Positions 1 to 9,647 are shown, numbered from the stretch's first letter. The stretch: 64,000 nucleotides of DNA from Lasioglossum baleicum (GCF_051020765.1 NC_134933.1:2480001-2544000); one strand, 5' to 3'. Notes: generated from the letters alone by a model not told the origin. Numbers and translations: made by a program.

Positions 1-125
1 AAAAAATATGGTTATATTCCTTGAAGATTCCCCTTTAAAATGAGCCCTTGAAAAAGATGGTGCATATTATCAATGGAGGGCTCATTTTAAAGGGGAATCT
101 TCAAGGAATATAACCATATTTTTTT
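1..125. repeat. Near-perfect hairpin (inverted repeat) at window edge
   Basis: Positions 1-47 are the reverse complement of about 79-125, with a loop of about 30 bases. The arms are AT-rich and show no coding signal. It may be the tip of a longer fold-back element that continues outside the window, because the left arm starts exactly at the window edge. Confidence 0.85.
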
Positions 126-666
126 TCTACATTTAAATCACTGAGCTCCATCATCGAAAAAACGTAGAAAAAGAATTTGTTTACATTTTTTTTCGACATT
201 ATAAAGTTGATTGTCGAGGTTGAAAAAATTATTTTAAATAAAACCAAATAAAACCGAATAAAACCAAAAAAATGTAGCTCAATTGGACTAACAGATCCTG
301 CGATAAAAATTCGCAAGCGAGGCCCGTTTTCGCCAAAATAGGAAAAAATTTTAATTTTCGAAAGCCTGCCATTTCTAAAAAAAAATCGAAACCGGCAAAA
401 TAATGACTTAAGCCTCCACGAATTTTCACATGGACTACAACATATTTCATTTACAACAAAATCGACGATGGTGCCTGCAAAAAGTAATCGATTTGGCATG
501 GAATGACACAGAGGTAAAGCACCAAATCCGCGTAAACTCCGTGAAAATATTAATTTATAAAAATTATAATTTACAAGGTACATGCAAAAATAAAAAAGGC
601 ATTTTTTAAAACTTTTTTATTTTTAATACTATGTTACACGAAAGTTCAATGGCTCATTGTTCAAGT
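126..666. other. AT-rich non-coding stretch
   Basis: No recognisable protein in any frame. It holds a short run of AAACCRAATA-like repeats near 235-270. Near 612-622 there is an AATAAA signal read on the minus strand, which would suit the 3' end of the MADF gene just to the right. Confidence 0.5.
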
Positions 667-1268
667 TTACATATTTATGTTTTGTTCCTCCTCCGACAAC
701 TTCTCCGCTAGTAAAGAGTCGACAAATCGCCCAAATTTGTAGAACTTCCGTTTTGCTATCATCTGACGTTTCACATCCAAACTCAAAATTGCGGCTGTCA
801 CGCTCCTGCCATATAATTCGATGTGGTTCTCCTCCTTGTCCAACACTCCACGGAGCAATCTGTTCGACTCCTCAAAATTTCGGAGCATACCGTCGTCATC
901 GTTATTGGTTCTTTTACGTTTTGTAACTCTCGTCGGCGGGTGTCGCCGGACCTCTGAGTCGGCATCCGACTCCCCATCTGCGGATTCGGTAGTGCCGGTC
1001 GTAGGATTTGATGTAAAAGTGGTGCCGGTCGTAGGATCCGATGAGGTAGTGGCCATTGCATCCTCGGTGTTTGGTCGGGAAAAGCCGGGGCGGTAGCTGC
1101 AGATCGTATCTCGTTCTTCGAAACACGGAAGCAAAAATTCCAAAATCGCCCCATATTTGTGATTTCTATCGCTGGAATTCGCCGCCTGGCCGCTTTTCGT
1201 AATCTGACGTTGCCGGAACTTCCGGAACGAATCTCGAATATTCTGCCATCTGCGTTTGCAGAGGGAAG
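667..1268 (-). pseudogene. MADF-domain protein of a PIF/Harbinger element, 3' exon only
   Basis: Read on the minus strand from 1268 to the stop at 667-669. The first residues after a good 3' splice site (TTTCTGTTTGCAG, ending at 1269) are SLCKRRWQNIRDSFRKF, followed further on by KYGAILEFLLPCFEERDT. This is the second half of a MADF (Myb/SANT-like) domain. A low-complexity Thr/Ser/Gly segment and a basic patch (TKRKR) follow. PIF/Harbinger transposons carry such a protein as a second gene, which helps the transposase bind DNA and enter the nucleus. The first half of the MADF domain, which should lie in an upstream exon at higher coordinates, is missing because the transposase exon begins 46 bases away in the other direction. 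The exon itself is open. I call it a broken gene because no upstream exon is visible. Confidence 0.75.
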
Positions 1269-1314
1269 CTGCAAACAGAAATATTTTTTAATTAATCGTC
1301 TATCATTGTTGTAG

Positions 1315-2199
1315 ATACCTAGCAACGGGAGACTCTTTCAAGACAATCAGCTACAGTTTTCGGATGGGGCATGCGACGGTATACCAGATTGTCACGGAAA
1401 CATGTAGAGTTATCGCAGAAACGCTGTTGGAGGAAACGATGCCGACGCCCAGCAAGGAAAGGTGGGAGGAAATCAGAAAACAATTTTGGGAGAAATGTAA
1501 ATTCCCAAACTGCTTGGGGCCATTGACGGGAAGCATGTAGCGATACAGAAATCACCGAACTCGGGATCTGACTTTTTCAATTACAAGAAGACATGTTCGA
1601 TTGTGTTGTTGGCCCTGTCGGACGCGGACGCCAACTTCATCGCCGTCGATGTAGGGGGCAAAGGCAGGAGTAGCGATGGTGGGCTACTTGCCACATCAAA
1701 CCTTAGGGATTTAATTAACGACGGAACGATGAGGTTGTTACCCGACGGAAATTTGCCGGGCACATCAATTTGCGCGCCCTGCGTGATAGTGGGCGATGAA
1801 GCCTTCCCGCTTCGAAGAAATCTTTTGCGCTCGTATCCAGGAGCACAAGCTCAAGGCGACGAAACGATGACTAATTTCAACACGTGCCTATCCATGGCAC
1901 GGCGCGTCGCGGAGAATAATTTTGGAATACTTTCTCAGAAATTCCGCATATTTAACAGGCGGATCCAGGCCTTGCCTGAAAATGCTGATTTTCATATATT
2001 GGCAGCGTGCATATTGCTCAATTTCATACGAGCCTATGAGAGGTCTTCGCCAGCAGACAGGGTGCAGGTAGAAGAAGAACCGCCGGTTCCTGCGTGGCGG
2101 CCATACAACAATCGAACAGGCAACGCGACAAGGGAGGCTTTTGATGTTAGGGATACATCTAGTAATTATCTTTTCACATTAAGGGACCGACATGAATGA
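1315..2199 (+). pseudogene. PIF/Harbinger transposase (DDE_4 nuclease), 5' truncated and frameshifted
   Basis: After a 3' splice site (TTGTTGTAG, ending 1314) the frame reads YLATGDSFKTISYSFRMGHA, the typical start of the Harbinger nuclease core. It continues to FPNCLG near 1520, where one base is missing and the frame shifts. It then reads AIDGKHVAIQKSPNSGSDFF and stays open to a stop at 2197-2199. The three catalytic acids are present: Asp of AIDG (1525-1527), Asp of AVDVGG (1648-1650) and Glu of VGDEAFPL (1798-1800). The N-terminal exon or exons are absent. The MADF gene runs divergently on the left, so both partners of one element lost their 5' parts, most simply by a single internal deletion. 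The remaining core is about 290 residues. Not functional as it stands. Confidence 0.85.
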
Positions 2200-2208
2200 C
2201 CGTTGCAT

Positions 2209-2232
2209 GAGTGAGTGAGTGAGTGAGTGAGT
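2209..2232. repeat. (GAGT)n microsatellite
   Basis: Six tandem GAGT units directly after the transposase stop codon. Confidence 0.9.
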
Positions 2233-2488
2233 GTGTATGTTTGTGTGGACCTACATTGAAAATATAAAAATGTTTCGTAGATCTGTATCAAAGATATGCA
2301 TCGTTAAAGTTTCATCGCAACGGTCGATGTGGGGAAAAACAGCAATTTTTACCATCCTTGAACGTTTGTAGCTCATTACAACGTCGAACGATTTCGATGA
2401 AACTTTCGTAATGCATATCATTGACACAGGTCTGCAAAACGTATTTTTTAAATTTTCAATATTAGCCCACAAACACACACGCACATAT
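2230..2488. repeat. Imperfect fold-back repeat
   Basis: The stretch 2230-2325 matches the reverse complement of about 2385-2488 with scattered differences. Shared words include TTGAAAAT, GATATGCAT and AAAGTTTCATCG, and the outer parts are GT-rich on one side and AC-rich on the other. It looks like a small MITE or an old palindrome inserted between the Harbinger remnant and the gypsy fragment. Short reading frames inside it are by-products of the palindrome. Confidence 0.65.
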
Positions 2489-2497
2489 ACACATACA

Positions 2498-2917
2498 AAA
2501 AAATGGCTTAACGAAAAAAAATCGCTTATCGAACAAGAAACCGTTGAGATGTTCGATGCGAACCGTGATAGTTTGAGGCGCGCGGCAACCGAAAATATTA
2601 TTAAGATTCAGGAGGAAAATCGTCGCGGCCATAACCGAAAATGTAAAGAAGCGATTAAATATAAAGAAGGGGATTTAGTAGCGATCCAAAGGACGCAGTT
2701 TGGAACTGGACTAAAAATTAAACCGAAATTTTTAGGGCCGTACAAAGTTGTAAAAGTTAAACGGAATGATCGATACGAAGTCGTGCGAATTGATGAAACT
2801 GAAGGGCCGAGAATAACGTCGACCGCGGCCGATTATATGAAGTCGTATCTGGGTACATCTTCGGGGTCCGAAGATTTGCAGGCTGGCCGAGTGTGGGATT
2901 GTGGCGGATGTAGGTAA
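2498..2917 (+). pseudogene. Ty3/gypsy integrase C-terminal region (GPY/F domain), fragment
   Basis: The frame runs KKWLNEKKSLIEQETVEMF, then YKEGDLVAIQRTQFGTGLK, then KPKFLGPYKVVKV and ends at a stop at 2915-2917. KFLGPYKV followed by a RYEVVRI strand is the GPY/F module found at the C-terminus of Ty3/gypsy integrases. The upstream helical, charged segment is the linker that normally follows the catalytic core. No catalytic core, RNase H or reverse transcriptase precedes it, because a fold-back repeat abuts its 5' side. The extra residues before KKWLN belong to that repeat. This is a 3' remnant of a degraded element. It overlaps in family position with the integrase piece at 6.7-7.1 kb, so the two come from different copies. 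Confidence 0.8.
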
Positions 2918-3129
2918 TGAAGATATGTAGATAATGAAGATTTCTAATGTAAATTTGAAGATAATGTAAATTTCTGTTAATGATTACTGTATTGATTAAT
3001 TTGTTAAGATTTATTTTGTTTTTGGTTACTTAACAACAAATATCTATTTATATAACAAATTAGAATTCATTCAAAATAAATATTTCAAAGAAGTAACAAG
3101 TCATTTATTTAAAAGAATCATCTTATATC
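2918..3129 (+). other. AT-rich 3' flank of the gypsy remnant
   Basis: Imperfect short repeats around GAAGATTTCTAATGTAAATT and an AATAAA signal at 3075-3080. This could be the 3' untranslated/LTR part of the gypsy element, but no matching second LTR is in the window. Confidence 0.35.
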
Positions 3130-3137
3130 CTCTACAG

Positions 3138-3541
3138 CAGGCGTGGGCACGGGTGGAGCCCCTCAAACGCCTGCTTCCCCCACCAAGCTTCCTTTCGGTG
3201 GCGCTCCTCGTGGCTCCGATGCACGAGGCCTGCGCACTGCTTGCGACAAGCGAAACGCGTCCTTCCTAAACTATATCCAACGATAGAACAGTACCGTTGC
3301 GCGCAGCTTGGAAGATGGTGGGGGCGCAGCGAGCCTATCATCTCTCACTCCACTATCCCATCCCCACTTTCTTGAACCAATTAGGGCGAAGATGCGCAGC
3401 GACAAACGAAAACTGGTCTTCACGCGGTACTGCTCTCTCGTTGGATAGAGTATACATAGTAACGGCGGATGCTGGTGGGGGACAGTGGGCGCTACGGTGG
3501 GGACAGTTTTGCCTCAATTGAGGCAAAATTGCCCACGCCTG
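3138..3541. mobile_element. Non-autonomous hAT element (MITE) with 8-bp target duplication
   Basis: The 404-bp element begins CAGGCGTGGGCA and ends with its exact reverse complement TGCCCACGCCTG. It is flanked by the identical octamer CTCTACAG at 3130-3137 and 3542-3549. Termini starting CAG and an 8-bp duplication are the signature of the hAT superfamily. No transposase is encoded, so it must have been moved in trans. A perfect 22-base palindrome centred at 3517/3518 lies just inside the right terminus. Confidence 0.85.
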
Positions 3542-3549
3542 CTCTACAG

Positions 3550-4136
3550 GATGTCTAAATTCCAGCGAAAACAGGCGAAACGCGCTTCCCGCGAAGAACA
3601 GGCGGAACGCGTGTTCAGAGAAAAAACAGACGAATAACGTCGAGACAAAAGACAATCGAACAACGTCGTTAGAAAATGCGAAGGAGAGACGATCTCGAGG
3701 AGTCTCGCGTCGGTCGTCGCCGTACACGGTTGTATCTTTGTACCCATATCTTTGTTCCATCATTTTATTTTTCATTAAATCATAGTATATGTTCGTTACG
3801 AGTCGGCTCATTAATTTATCCCTGCCCGCGTAGATTAATTACTTAATTCGATCGCAACATCGTGAAAATAGGGAAATCCTACATATATAATCAAAAATGA
3901 AATAAATGAATAATCCAAAAATTATTAAGATTTCCTCCCCTCCTACTTATGCTTCCAATATTTATCATTGATATTATTATAACAATTCCATGCATATTTT
4001 ATTAAAGCAGGAAATAAATGAAAAACCAATTGGTTCCATAAATCTAGCTGGTCAGGTAGATATGTTAACGATATGTTACGAACGAATCAACATTGTTGAA
4101 ATGAAAATCTTCGTCAAACTCCGTCGCTTTATTAAA
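3550..4136. other. Non-coding stretch, possible LTR remnant on its left side
   Basis: 3550-3700 is purine-rich with repeated AACAGGCGAAACGCG / AACAGGCGGAACGCG words. Around 3760-3800 is a TTTATTTTTCATTAAATCAT stretch that resembles the polyadenylation part of insect LTRs, but this is weak. The rest is AT-rich and shows no gene. Confidence 0.35.
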
Positions 4137-4617
4137 TTAGTAACGATATTTTGTGGAATAATCTTTGGCCGAAACAACTAAATCTCTTCCTTTTCTGGCA
4201 CCTCTATGTATAGACTGTTTCGATAATATCGATCATCTCTTGTTTATCTTCTAGCATCCAATTAATTTTGTTATTATTTCCTGTCCCCAAATCAATCATT
4301 ATATGCTCTTGTTTCTAAAGAAAAAAATAAATGTACAAGGATCGTACAATTCGTACCTACAAAAAGCAAAATTTACATTAATTTTGATAATATGAAATTT
4401 TAATTTAAACAAGTTATTCGCGGTTGCGGTTACATAAAGACTATTTGATGCATAAAAATAGTTCAGTTTTGAATACTTGCATTTTGTTAAAGTCAGTTAC
4501 TTGTGTAATATCTACTAAATAAATCATGGCAAAGTTTTTAACCTTTTCAGCAATATTATAGAGAACTTGATCCATTTTCATACACATTGGATCCTATGCA
4601 TGACCAAATCTAATAAC
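4137..4617 (-). pseudogene. Broken copy of DIM1/TXNL4A (thioredoxin-like U5 snRNP protein) with introns retained
   Basis: Read on the minus strand. Exon at 4617-4481 gives VIRFGHA, a stop, then DPMCMKMDQVLYNIAEKVKN and VDITQVTDFNKM. Exon at 4356-4137 gives YELYDPCTFIFFFRNK, then IMIDLGTGNNNKINWMLEDK, QEMIDIIETVY and finally ARKGRDLVVSAKDYSTKYRY with a stop at 4137-4139. These match DIM1 (Dib1/TXNL4A), a small, highly conserved protein of the U5 and tri-snRNP, over nearly its whole length after residue 27. Disabling lesions: the Trp codon of HDWDP has become TAG; two extra bases follow FFFRNK; four extra bases follow IIETVY. An intron of 124 bp (4480-4357) splits the Met codon of FNKM precisely and would use a GC donor (GCAAGT) with an AG acceptor. 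A second intron, 4673-4618, ends exactly before VIRFGH. Retained introns mean a DNA-level duplicate, not a retrocopy. The N-terminal exon is mostly unrecognisable; sequence changes character at about 4690. Confidence 0.88.
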
Positions 4618-4719
4618 CTAAACAAACATCGATATTGTGTAATTCATTGACTAGAATATAATAGAAAACTTACAACTACTTTTTTCCCGTCCCAACACGG
4701 AATGTCCTCCGCGCGTTCA

Positions 4720-6661
4720 CTTAATTTTGTCCACGGTCTCAAAGACACCCAAACAAACAAATACGTATAAGTTTTGACGTTGCCTCTTTTCGCTCGGCTT
4801 TCTGACCGGCGAAAGGGGTCAACCCCGAGAATTTACAGTCGCTGAGGACGGGCCGTGCGCTGCCGCGCGGACGCGGTCCTCTCGGGACAAATGCGATTGA
4901 CGAGAATACTTGAAGGGAACACTAACTGAACAATTGTTCGGGCGCCAGGTACTCGGAAGTACCGCACTAAAGAACACCAAAGTCTCGTGTTCGCGGAAGT
5001 CGAACACGAGCTTCGACTCTTCTCGCAATCGCCGACAGAATTCTACGACACGAACGGCCAGAAGTTCGGACACAGTGGATAACGGGGACAGCCCTCGCGG
5101 CAGGACGTTTCTTGCAGGTCGGACATAAACTCGAAACGATTATGGCTCGAACTAATTTATTCGGTGTCAAATGATAAATTACAGGTGGGCGGCCACGTGG
5201 CCGCAACCCGGGAGCCCGCGCTCCTAATACACTTTTGCGATGGATCTTCGATCGCGGAGCGCGTTAGTCGAGATTTCGCGATTCTAGAAAGTACGGTACG
5301 ACGGTACAATTCAAGTCTCGCGAGAGACGAGAATTCGCGGGACGCAGATGTACGGCGCAGTTTCGACGGACTGTCGCGAGATTGACGAGCGCTCTGAACG
5401 GTACTTTACCGAATTCGCTAATATCGAAACTATCCTTTTCCGACGCGGCTCCTTAAGGAAGACTTCCGACGAATCGAAGGGGAGACTGCTCGAAAAGGCT
5501 CACAGCGTTCTCCAAGAGAACGCGAGCACCAAGCACGAGGCCAAATGCCTCGGCTATCACCAATTGTTCGAGGACGATACGCACTCGCCTCGTCCTCGCA
5601 CTAAATATCGAGCCAACACTAAAATACGACCGAGGATCACTTGTCGACTTACCGTGGTAGACGTAGGCTCGCCGGACTCCTACTTCAGGCCGGTAATTCT
5701 GCCTTCGGTTCCTACGCTCGCTCGGAAATAACCACCCGCGTCGCGTGTCCGTTGTACTACGGAATTCGGACCTCGGAAGTTCGATGGATCTATGGAAACG
5801 ACTCGTCTACTCGATAACCAGCGCGACAGTGATCCGCGGATTTGCCTCGACGGAGCGCTTCGATTCTCGATCTCCCCACTCCTTTCGCCCTACCGAAATT
5901 CCCTAGGGGCGCACCCGCAACGCGACTACGACTAGCCGCAGGATCGAATTATCCGAACAGGTCGTCGGGCCCCCGACCTTTCCAACACCAACTACCGATC
6001 GTCTTACGACGACCGGGGAGGATTAATCCTCCGAGGCGCTCCTCCGCACCACCCTGCCGGAGCCGTCTGTAGCCAGGTGAGACGACGGCGGGACCACCAA
6101 ATAGCTGCTGACCTGCAGTGGCGGCTCCTTTGTCCCAGATCGTCGCCTCCGAGTTTATTAGCTACTTCTCCGGATCCGGAATGTTTTTGATTATGGCCAA
6201 TAGTTCGTCGTCGGCTGATCCTATGATGCGGGGCGCATTGTCGGTATTTGTCGCTCCCTAGGCACGTTCCTGAAAGTGGCCACTCTCGGCGCGTGTAACA
6301 GATGGCATTAGGAGCGATCTTCGATCTTAATAACTTCCTTAAGGAGCGCTCAATCTTGCGGGTGGTTTCCGTAATCACTAACGGTCGGTCCGGTCCACTC
6401 CCGATACGGTTATTGACCGTTTCTCAAACGGAGAAGTGACGTCGCAGGCTTGCAACGTCACAAAGTATAAATAATAACAGAAACATTATATTTATACTTT
6501 CACTATGCTCCACAATTTTGACGGTATCAAAAACTCTAAAGTAATATTAAGTATCTCTGGAATTTAATGGTCGTATGCTCCGTGCGATACTGGTCCCGCA
6601 ATGTCGATCCTCTACTCTAATACGAGGTCGCGACTCTTATAAATAATTAAATCGAACTGTT
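4720..6661. other. GC-rich unassigned stretch
   Basis: Clearly richer in G+C and in CG dinucleotides than its surroundings, with many TCGCGA/CGCGAG words up to about 6400. Reading frames of 60-130 codons exist on both strands but none resembles a family I know. On the minus strand a 12-base TGGCGCCCGAAC (4936-4947) looks like a retroviral-type tRNA-Lys primer site, so part of this could be the leader or LTR of an old LTR element read right to left, but no paired LTR is visible. Confidence 0.4.
6462..6500. repeat. Perfect 12-bp inverted repeat containing TATAAATA
   Basis: AAAGTATAAATA (6462-6473) is repeated inverted at 6489-6500 with a 15-base loop. It lies beside a CG-containing GTGACGTC word. 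It could be a bidirectional TATA-like element or simply a hairpin. Confidence 0.55.
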
Positions 6662-7108
6662 TAGGTTAGGTCCGTTACAGCTACCTCCGAAGTAGTAGAA
6701 CGTTTAAAGAAACAATCAGCAATTTTTGGAAATCCTCGGAAAATTATCTCTGATCGTGGTACTGCTTTTACTTCGAATGATTTTCGAGAATATTGCAAAT
6801 CAGAAGCAATAGAGCACAGTCTCATAACGACAGGAATGCCAAGAGCTAATGTACAGGTAGAGCGTGTAAATAGGACACTTATACCAATGGTGACAAAGTT
6901 GTCTGCGCCCAAACCGGATGAGTGGTATCGCTATTTGGACACTACTCAGAAATTTTTAAATGCAACACCTCATAGAAGCATCGGTACAACGCCATTTAGA
7001 TTATTGTTTGGGACACACCCAAGAATGAAGGATAATGCAGATATTCGTGACATAATAGAGAGGGAATGGATTGATATGTTTCAAAGCAACAGAGAAGAGC
7101 AGCGGAAT
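6662..7108 (+). pseudogene. Ty3/gypsy integrase catalytic core, fragment
   Basis: The open frame reads EVVERLKKQSAIFGNPRKII, SDRGTAFTSNDF, then TTGMPRANVQVERVNRTLIP and ATPHRSIGTTPFRLLFGTHP. This is the second half of an rve (retroviral integrase) core. The second catalytic Asp is in SDRGT (codon 6752-6754) and the Glu in QVERVN (6860-6862), with exactly 35 residues between, the D-35-E spacing. The first catalytic Asp and everything upstream are missing. The homology stops near FQSNREEQ at 7108; the frame stays open to 7288 by chance. The neighbours are unidentified DNA on the left and the long inverted-repeat structure on the right. Confidence 0.85.
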
Positions 7109-7356
7109 CCATTCTCGAGCATTCGCGAGGCTTGCCTTCAGTCTGCAATGATACTCGACGCCGCTTACGATCGCGGTCCAACAAGATCGCTAACCAACGA
7201 TAACGACACTCGGCTCTGTTCTTCCTGCTGGATCTCCGCGCGATCCGTCTCGATCGGTTCCGGAAGACCGATCAGTCTGCCGGCCTGAGAACACTCGATT
7301 GAAAGTCTATCGTTGGACCCGATAGCGATATCGGCCGGGTATTACGGATAAATATC

Positions 7357-8014
7357 AAAGGGTATAGCCGGATAAGATAGTCAAAAATGCCCTTGAACCG
7401 AATTTTATCGACGATGTGCCATTCGATAGAGCACCAAGAAAAAACATACTGTGCAAAATTTCAGCCCTGTATCTCGATCGGGAGGGTAGTTATGGGGTAA
7501 AATCGAAAAATCAGTTTTTGGCCTATTTTCCCTAGTTAATGACGTTTAGAAATTCTGAAAAAAATCTGACACATGTCAAGAACCCAAATACATACTTTGC
7601 AATTAGTTTCAGATTTTTAAAATGGAAATCCTGCTTGTAAAAAATCAAAAACCTCAAAAAAATCGAAAAAATGCAGATTTCACATGGAAGTTCTCGAGTG
7701 TCCACTTTTATATTTTTACAGTAGCAGTATATTGTTATAAGTATTGTTCATGAATTTTTTCAGATTTTTCGGTTTGGTGCGCCGTTGTTAAAAAAAATAA
7801 AAACCGATTTTTTCGACGTTTTTTCCGCGAAGAACTAAGCTAACCTTAAAATTGTTACGTTCTATTTATTCTGTAAGTCTATCAGGCTCTGATAAACCTT
7901 GAGCATTCTACAGAAGTAATTAAAAAATGAAATCAACTTAATTAATATTTCTACAGTATAATCATTACATCTAGAAATATAAATCACGTTTCCAACAATT
8001 CAGTTGGCTCAGTG
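7357..8014 (+). repeat. Left arm of a 658-bp inverted repeat
   Basis: Nearly identical to the reverse complement of 11155-11812; I noticed two single-base differences, at the CAGCCCTG/CAACCCTG and AGATTTTTAAAA/AGACTTTTAAAA sites. The outer end starts AAAGGGTATAGCC and the inner end is TTGGCTCAGTG. AT-rich, no coding content. The low divergence means that the arms arose recently or are kept alike by conversion. Confidence 0.95.
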
Positions 8015-8030
8015 CGTTAGGCGTTCGATT
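8005..8030 (+). other. tRNA-like sequence, 5' part (A-box side), split by a LINE
   Basis: TGGCTCAGTGCG (8005-8016) fits the pol III A-box consensus. The continuation GTTAGGCGTTCGATT is interrupted by a LINE and resumes at 9648 with GTGGACCGG, followed by a B-box-like GGTTCGCTCCC at 9666-9676 and a T-run near 9692-9699. Joined, it resembles a tRNA-derived SINE head or a tRNA pseudogene. The cloverleaf is imperfect, so I do not call it a functional tRNA. Confidence 0.55.
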
Positions 8031-9633
8031 CAGTTACAGCTCCGATTCTTTTTAACTTTTTCAATGCAGAAATTCCGAACCTATTTGATATACCGGATTC
8101 AACAGACATAAAAGTCATATTTTTCGCAGATGACTTAATAATATACATTACAGGAAAAAACGTCAAAAATCTCCAAGCCAAAATGCAATCAATAGTTAAC
8201 AAAATAAATGAATACTATAAAACCTGGAAGTTAAAAATAAACCCAACAAAATGCGAAACTATTTTATTCAGGCCAAAAATAGACAAACAGAGCAAAACTT
8301 TTAGAAACTCCTACAAATCATTCCAGATAAAAATTGACGATACAACAGTTCCGCACAAAAATCTAGTACGATACCTCGGAATTTACTTAGATAACCGAAT
8401 AATACTAAACGAACACATAAAAATACAAATGGAAAAAGCTAGAAAAGCATTCATGGCTAACAGCAAAATATTCCATTCCGATTACCTAAATCCGCAAATT
8501 AAAAAATTATGTTACATGCTCTTGATCAGACCTATAATCTCATATGGTTGCCCTATTTGGTTTAACACGAGCCCACATATAATAGAATCTATTAGAAAAT
8601 TCGAACGTAAATGTCTAAGAGCGTGTACGCGTGTATATAGGAGTAGAGAATCGAATTTCAAAAAATTCGAAACATGTAAAAACTATATGACACGGCAAAT
8701 ATACCAAGGATAGATAGCTTTATGATAAAATTAAATAGAGATTATTTTGCAAAAATTAGACATATAAGAAACAACAATTTAATTTCTAGTTCGCTATACC
8801 CAAATGACGAATATTACACAAGAACGTGCAATACTGGAAATATCCCTCCAGAAGCTTTCCTATTATTAGACAAAACGGGTAGAATCACAGATTCAAATAA
8901 TATACCTATTATATACCATATAGAGAGGAAATCTAGTGATAAAAGGATCCTATATCCACATAATCCTAACAGCAATGACCTTTCTCTCAGATCAAAACTA
9001 GTCTATAATATGTCTCTCCCTAAGAGAGATATCGAAGATAAATACTACAAAAACACCAAAATATATTGGTGGCTAAAAAGCGAGTAAATAATAAGACTGA
9101 TGCAGGCTGCGACAGCTAAAGTTTGTTACTAAATATATATAAATAAGATAATCTAGATCTAGATCTAGATCTAGATCTACATCTTTAGTATACCATATAT
9201 AGATATCAAAAAGTACAAGATTGAATGAATGAATGAATGAGTATGTAAATAATAGTGTGCAAGTGGTAGTCAGATAAGTTATCCGCATTGTTCTGTATAT
9301 ATGTATATATCCCGCAACCCGATACATAGAGGTTAAGAAATTAAAATTCCGTCTTTTTCCTGTTATCTTTTTTTTTACGGAAGAATTAGAATACGCAAAA
9401 AAAAGAATCCAGAATTATGGATAATGCTAAAAAATAGTTATAGTTATGTATAAGACCAGCCTTTAAGACATAGAATAAGTTAAAGTGGTTGTGAGCGTTA
9501 AATTATATTGACCATTCAACTCGTTTATATATTTTTTTTGTCTCCGATATGTGTTGTAGTATATTCTCTACATGTAACAATGTGCAATCTTGTTTATCAT
9601 TGTTTCCTGAATAAAGCTTTTAAAAAAAAAAAA
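8031..9633 (+). mobile_element. 5'-truncated LINE (Jockey-like) with poly(A) tail and 14-bp target duplication
   Basis: The insertion is bounded by the 14-bp direct repeat TTAGGCGTTCGATT at 8017-8030 and 9634-9647. It ends with AATAAA (9610-9615) and a poly(A) run (9622-9633). It carries only the C-terminal half of a reverse transcriptase and 3' untranslated sequence. That untranslated part includes a (CTAGAT)n run near 9160 and a (GAAT)n run near 9225. All this is the hallmark of target-primed reverse transcription with early termination. Confidence 0.92.
8034..9087 (+). pseudogene. Non-LTR reverse transcriptase, C-terminal half, frameshifted
   Basis: The frame opens inside the reverse transcriptase palm with APILFNFFNAEIP. 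It continues to VIFFADDLIIYI, whose FADD box is the catalytic pair of aspartates at 8129-8134. Then come TWKLKINPTKCETILFRPK and the thumb/C-terminal part with LLIRPIISYGCPIW and FERKCLRACTRVY. Near 8680 the frame shifts by one base: the first frame stops at 8711-8713 while the correct frame continues as IPRIDSFMIKLNR to YYKNTKIYWWLKSE and a stop at 9085-9087. Relative to a full Jockey-type ORF2, the endonuclease and the N-terminal half of the polymerase are missing. It is homologous to, but clearly diverged from, the minus-strand copy at 9912-11152 and shares the same C-terminal YWWL ending. Confidence 0.88.
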
Positions 9634-9647
9634 TTAGGCGTTCGATT

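Noticed and set aside
6655..6680. TTAGGTTAGG as a telomere trace
   Set aside because: Only two units of the insect telomere repeat; expected by chance at this length.
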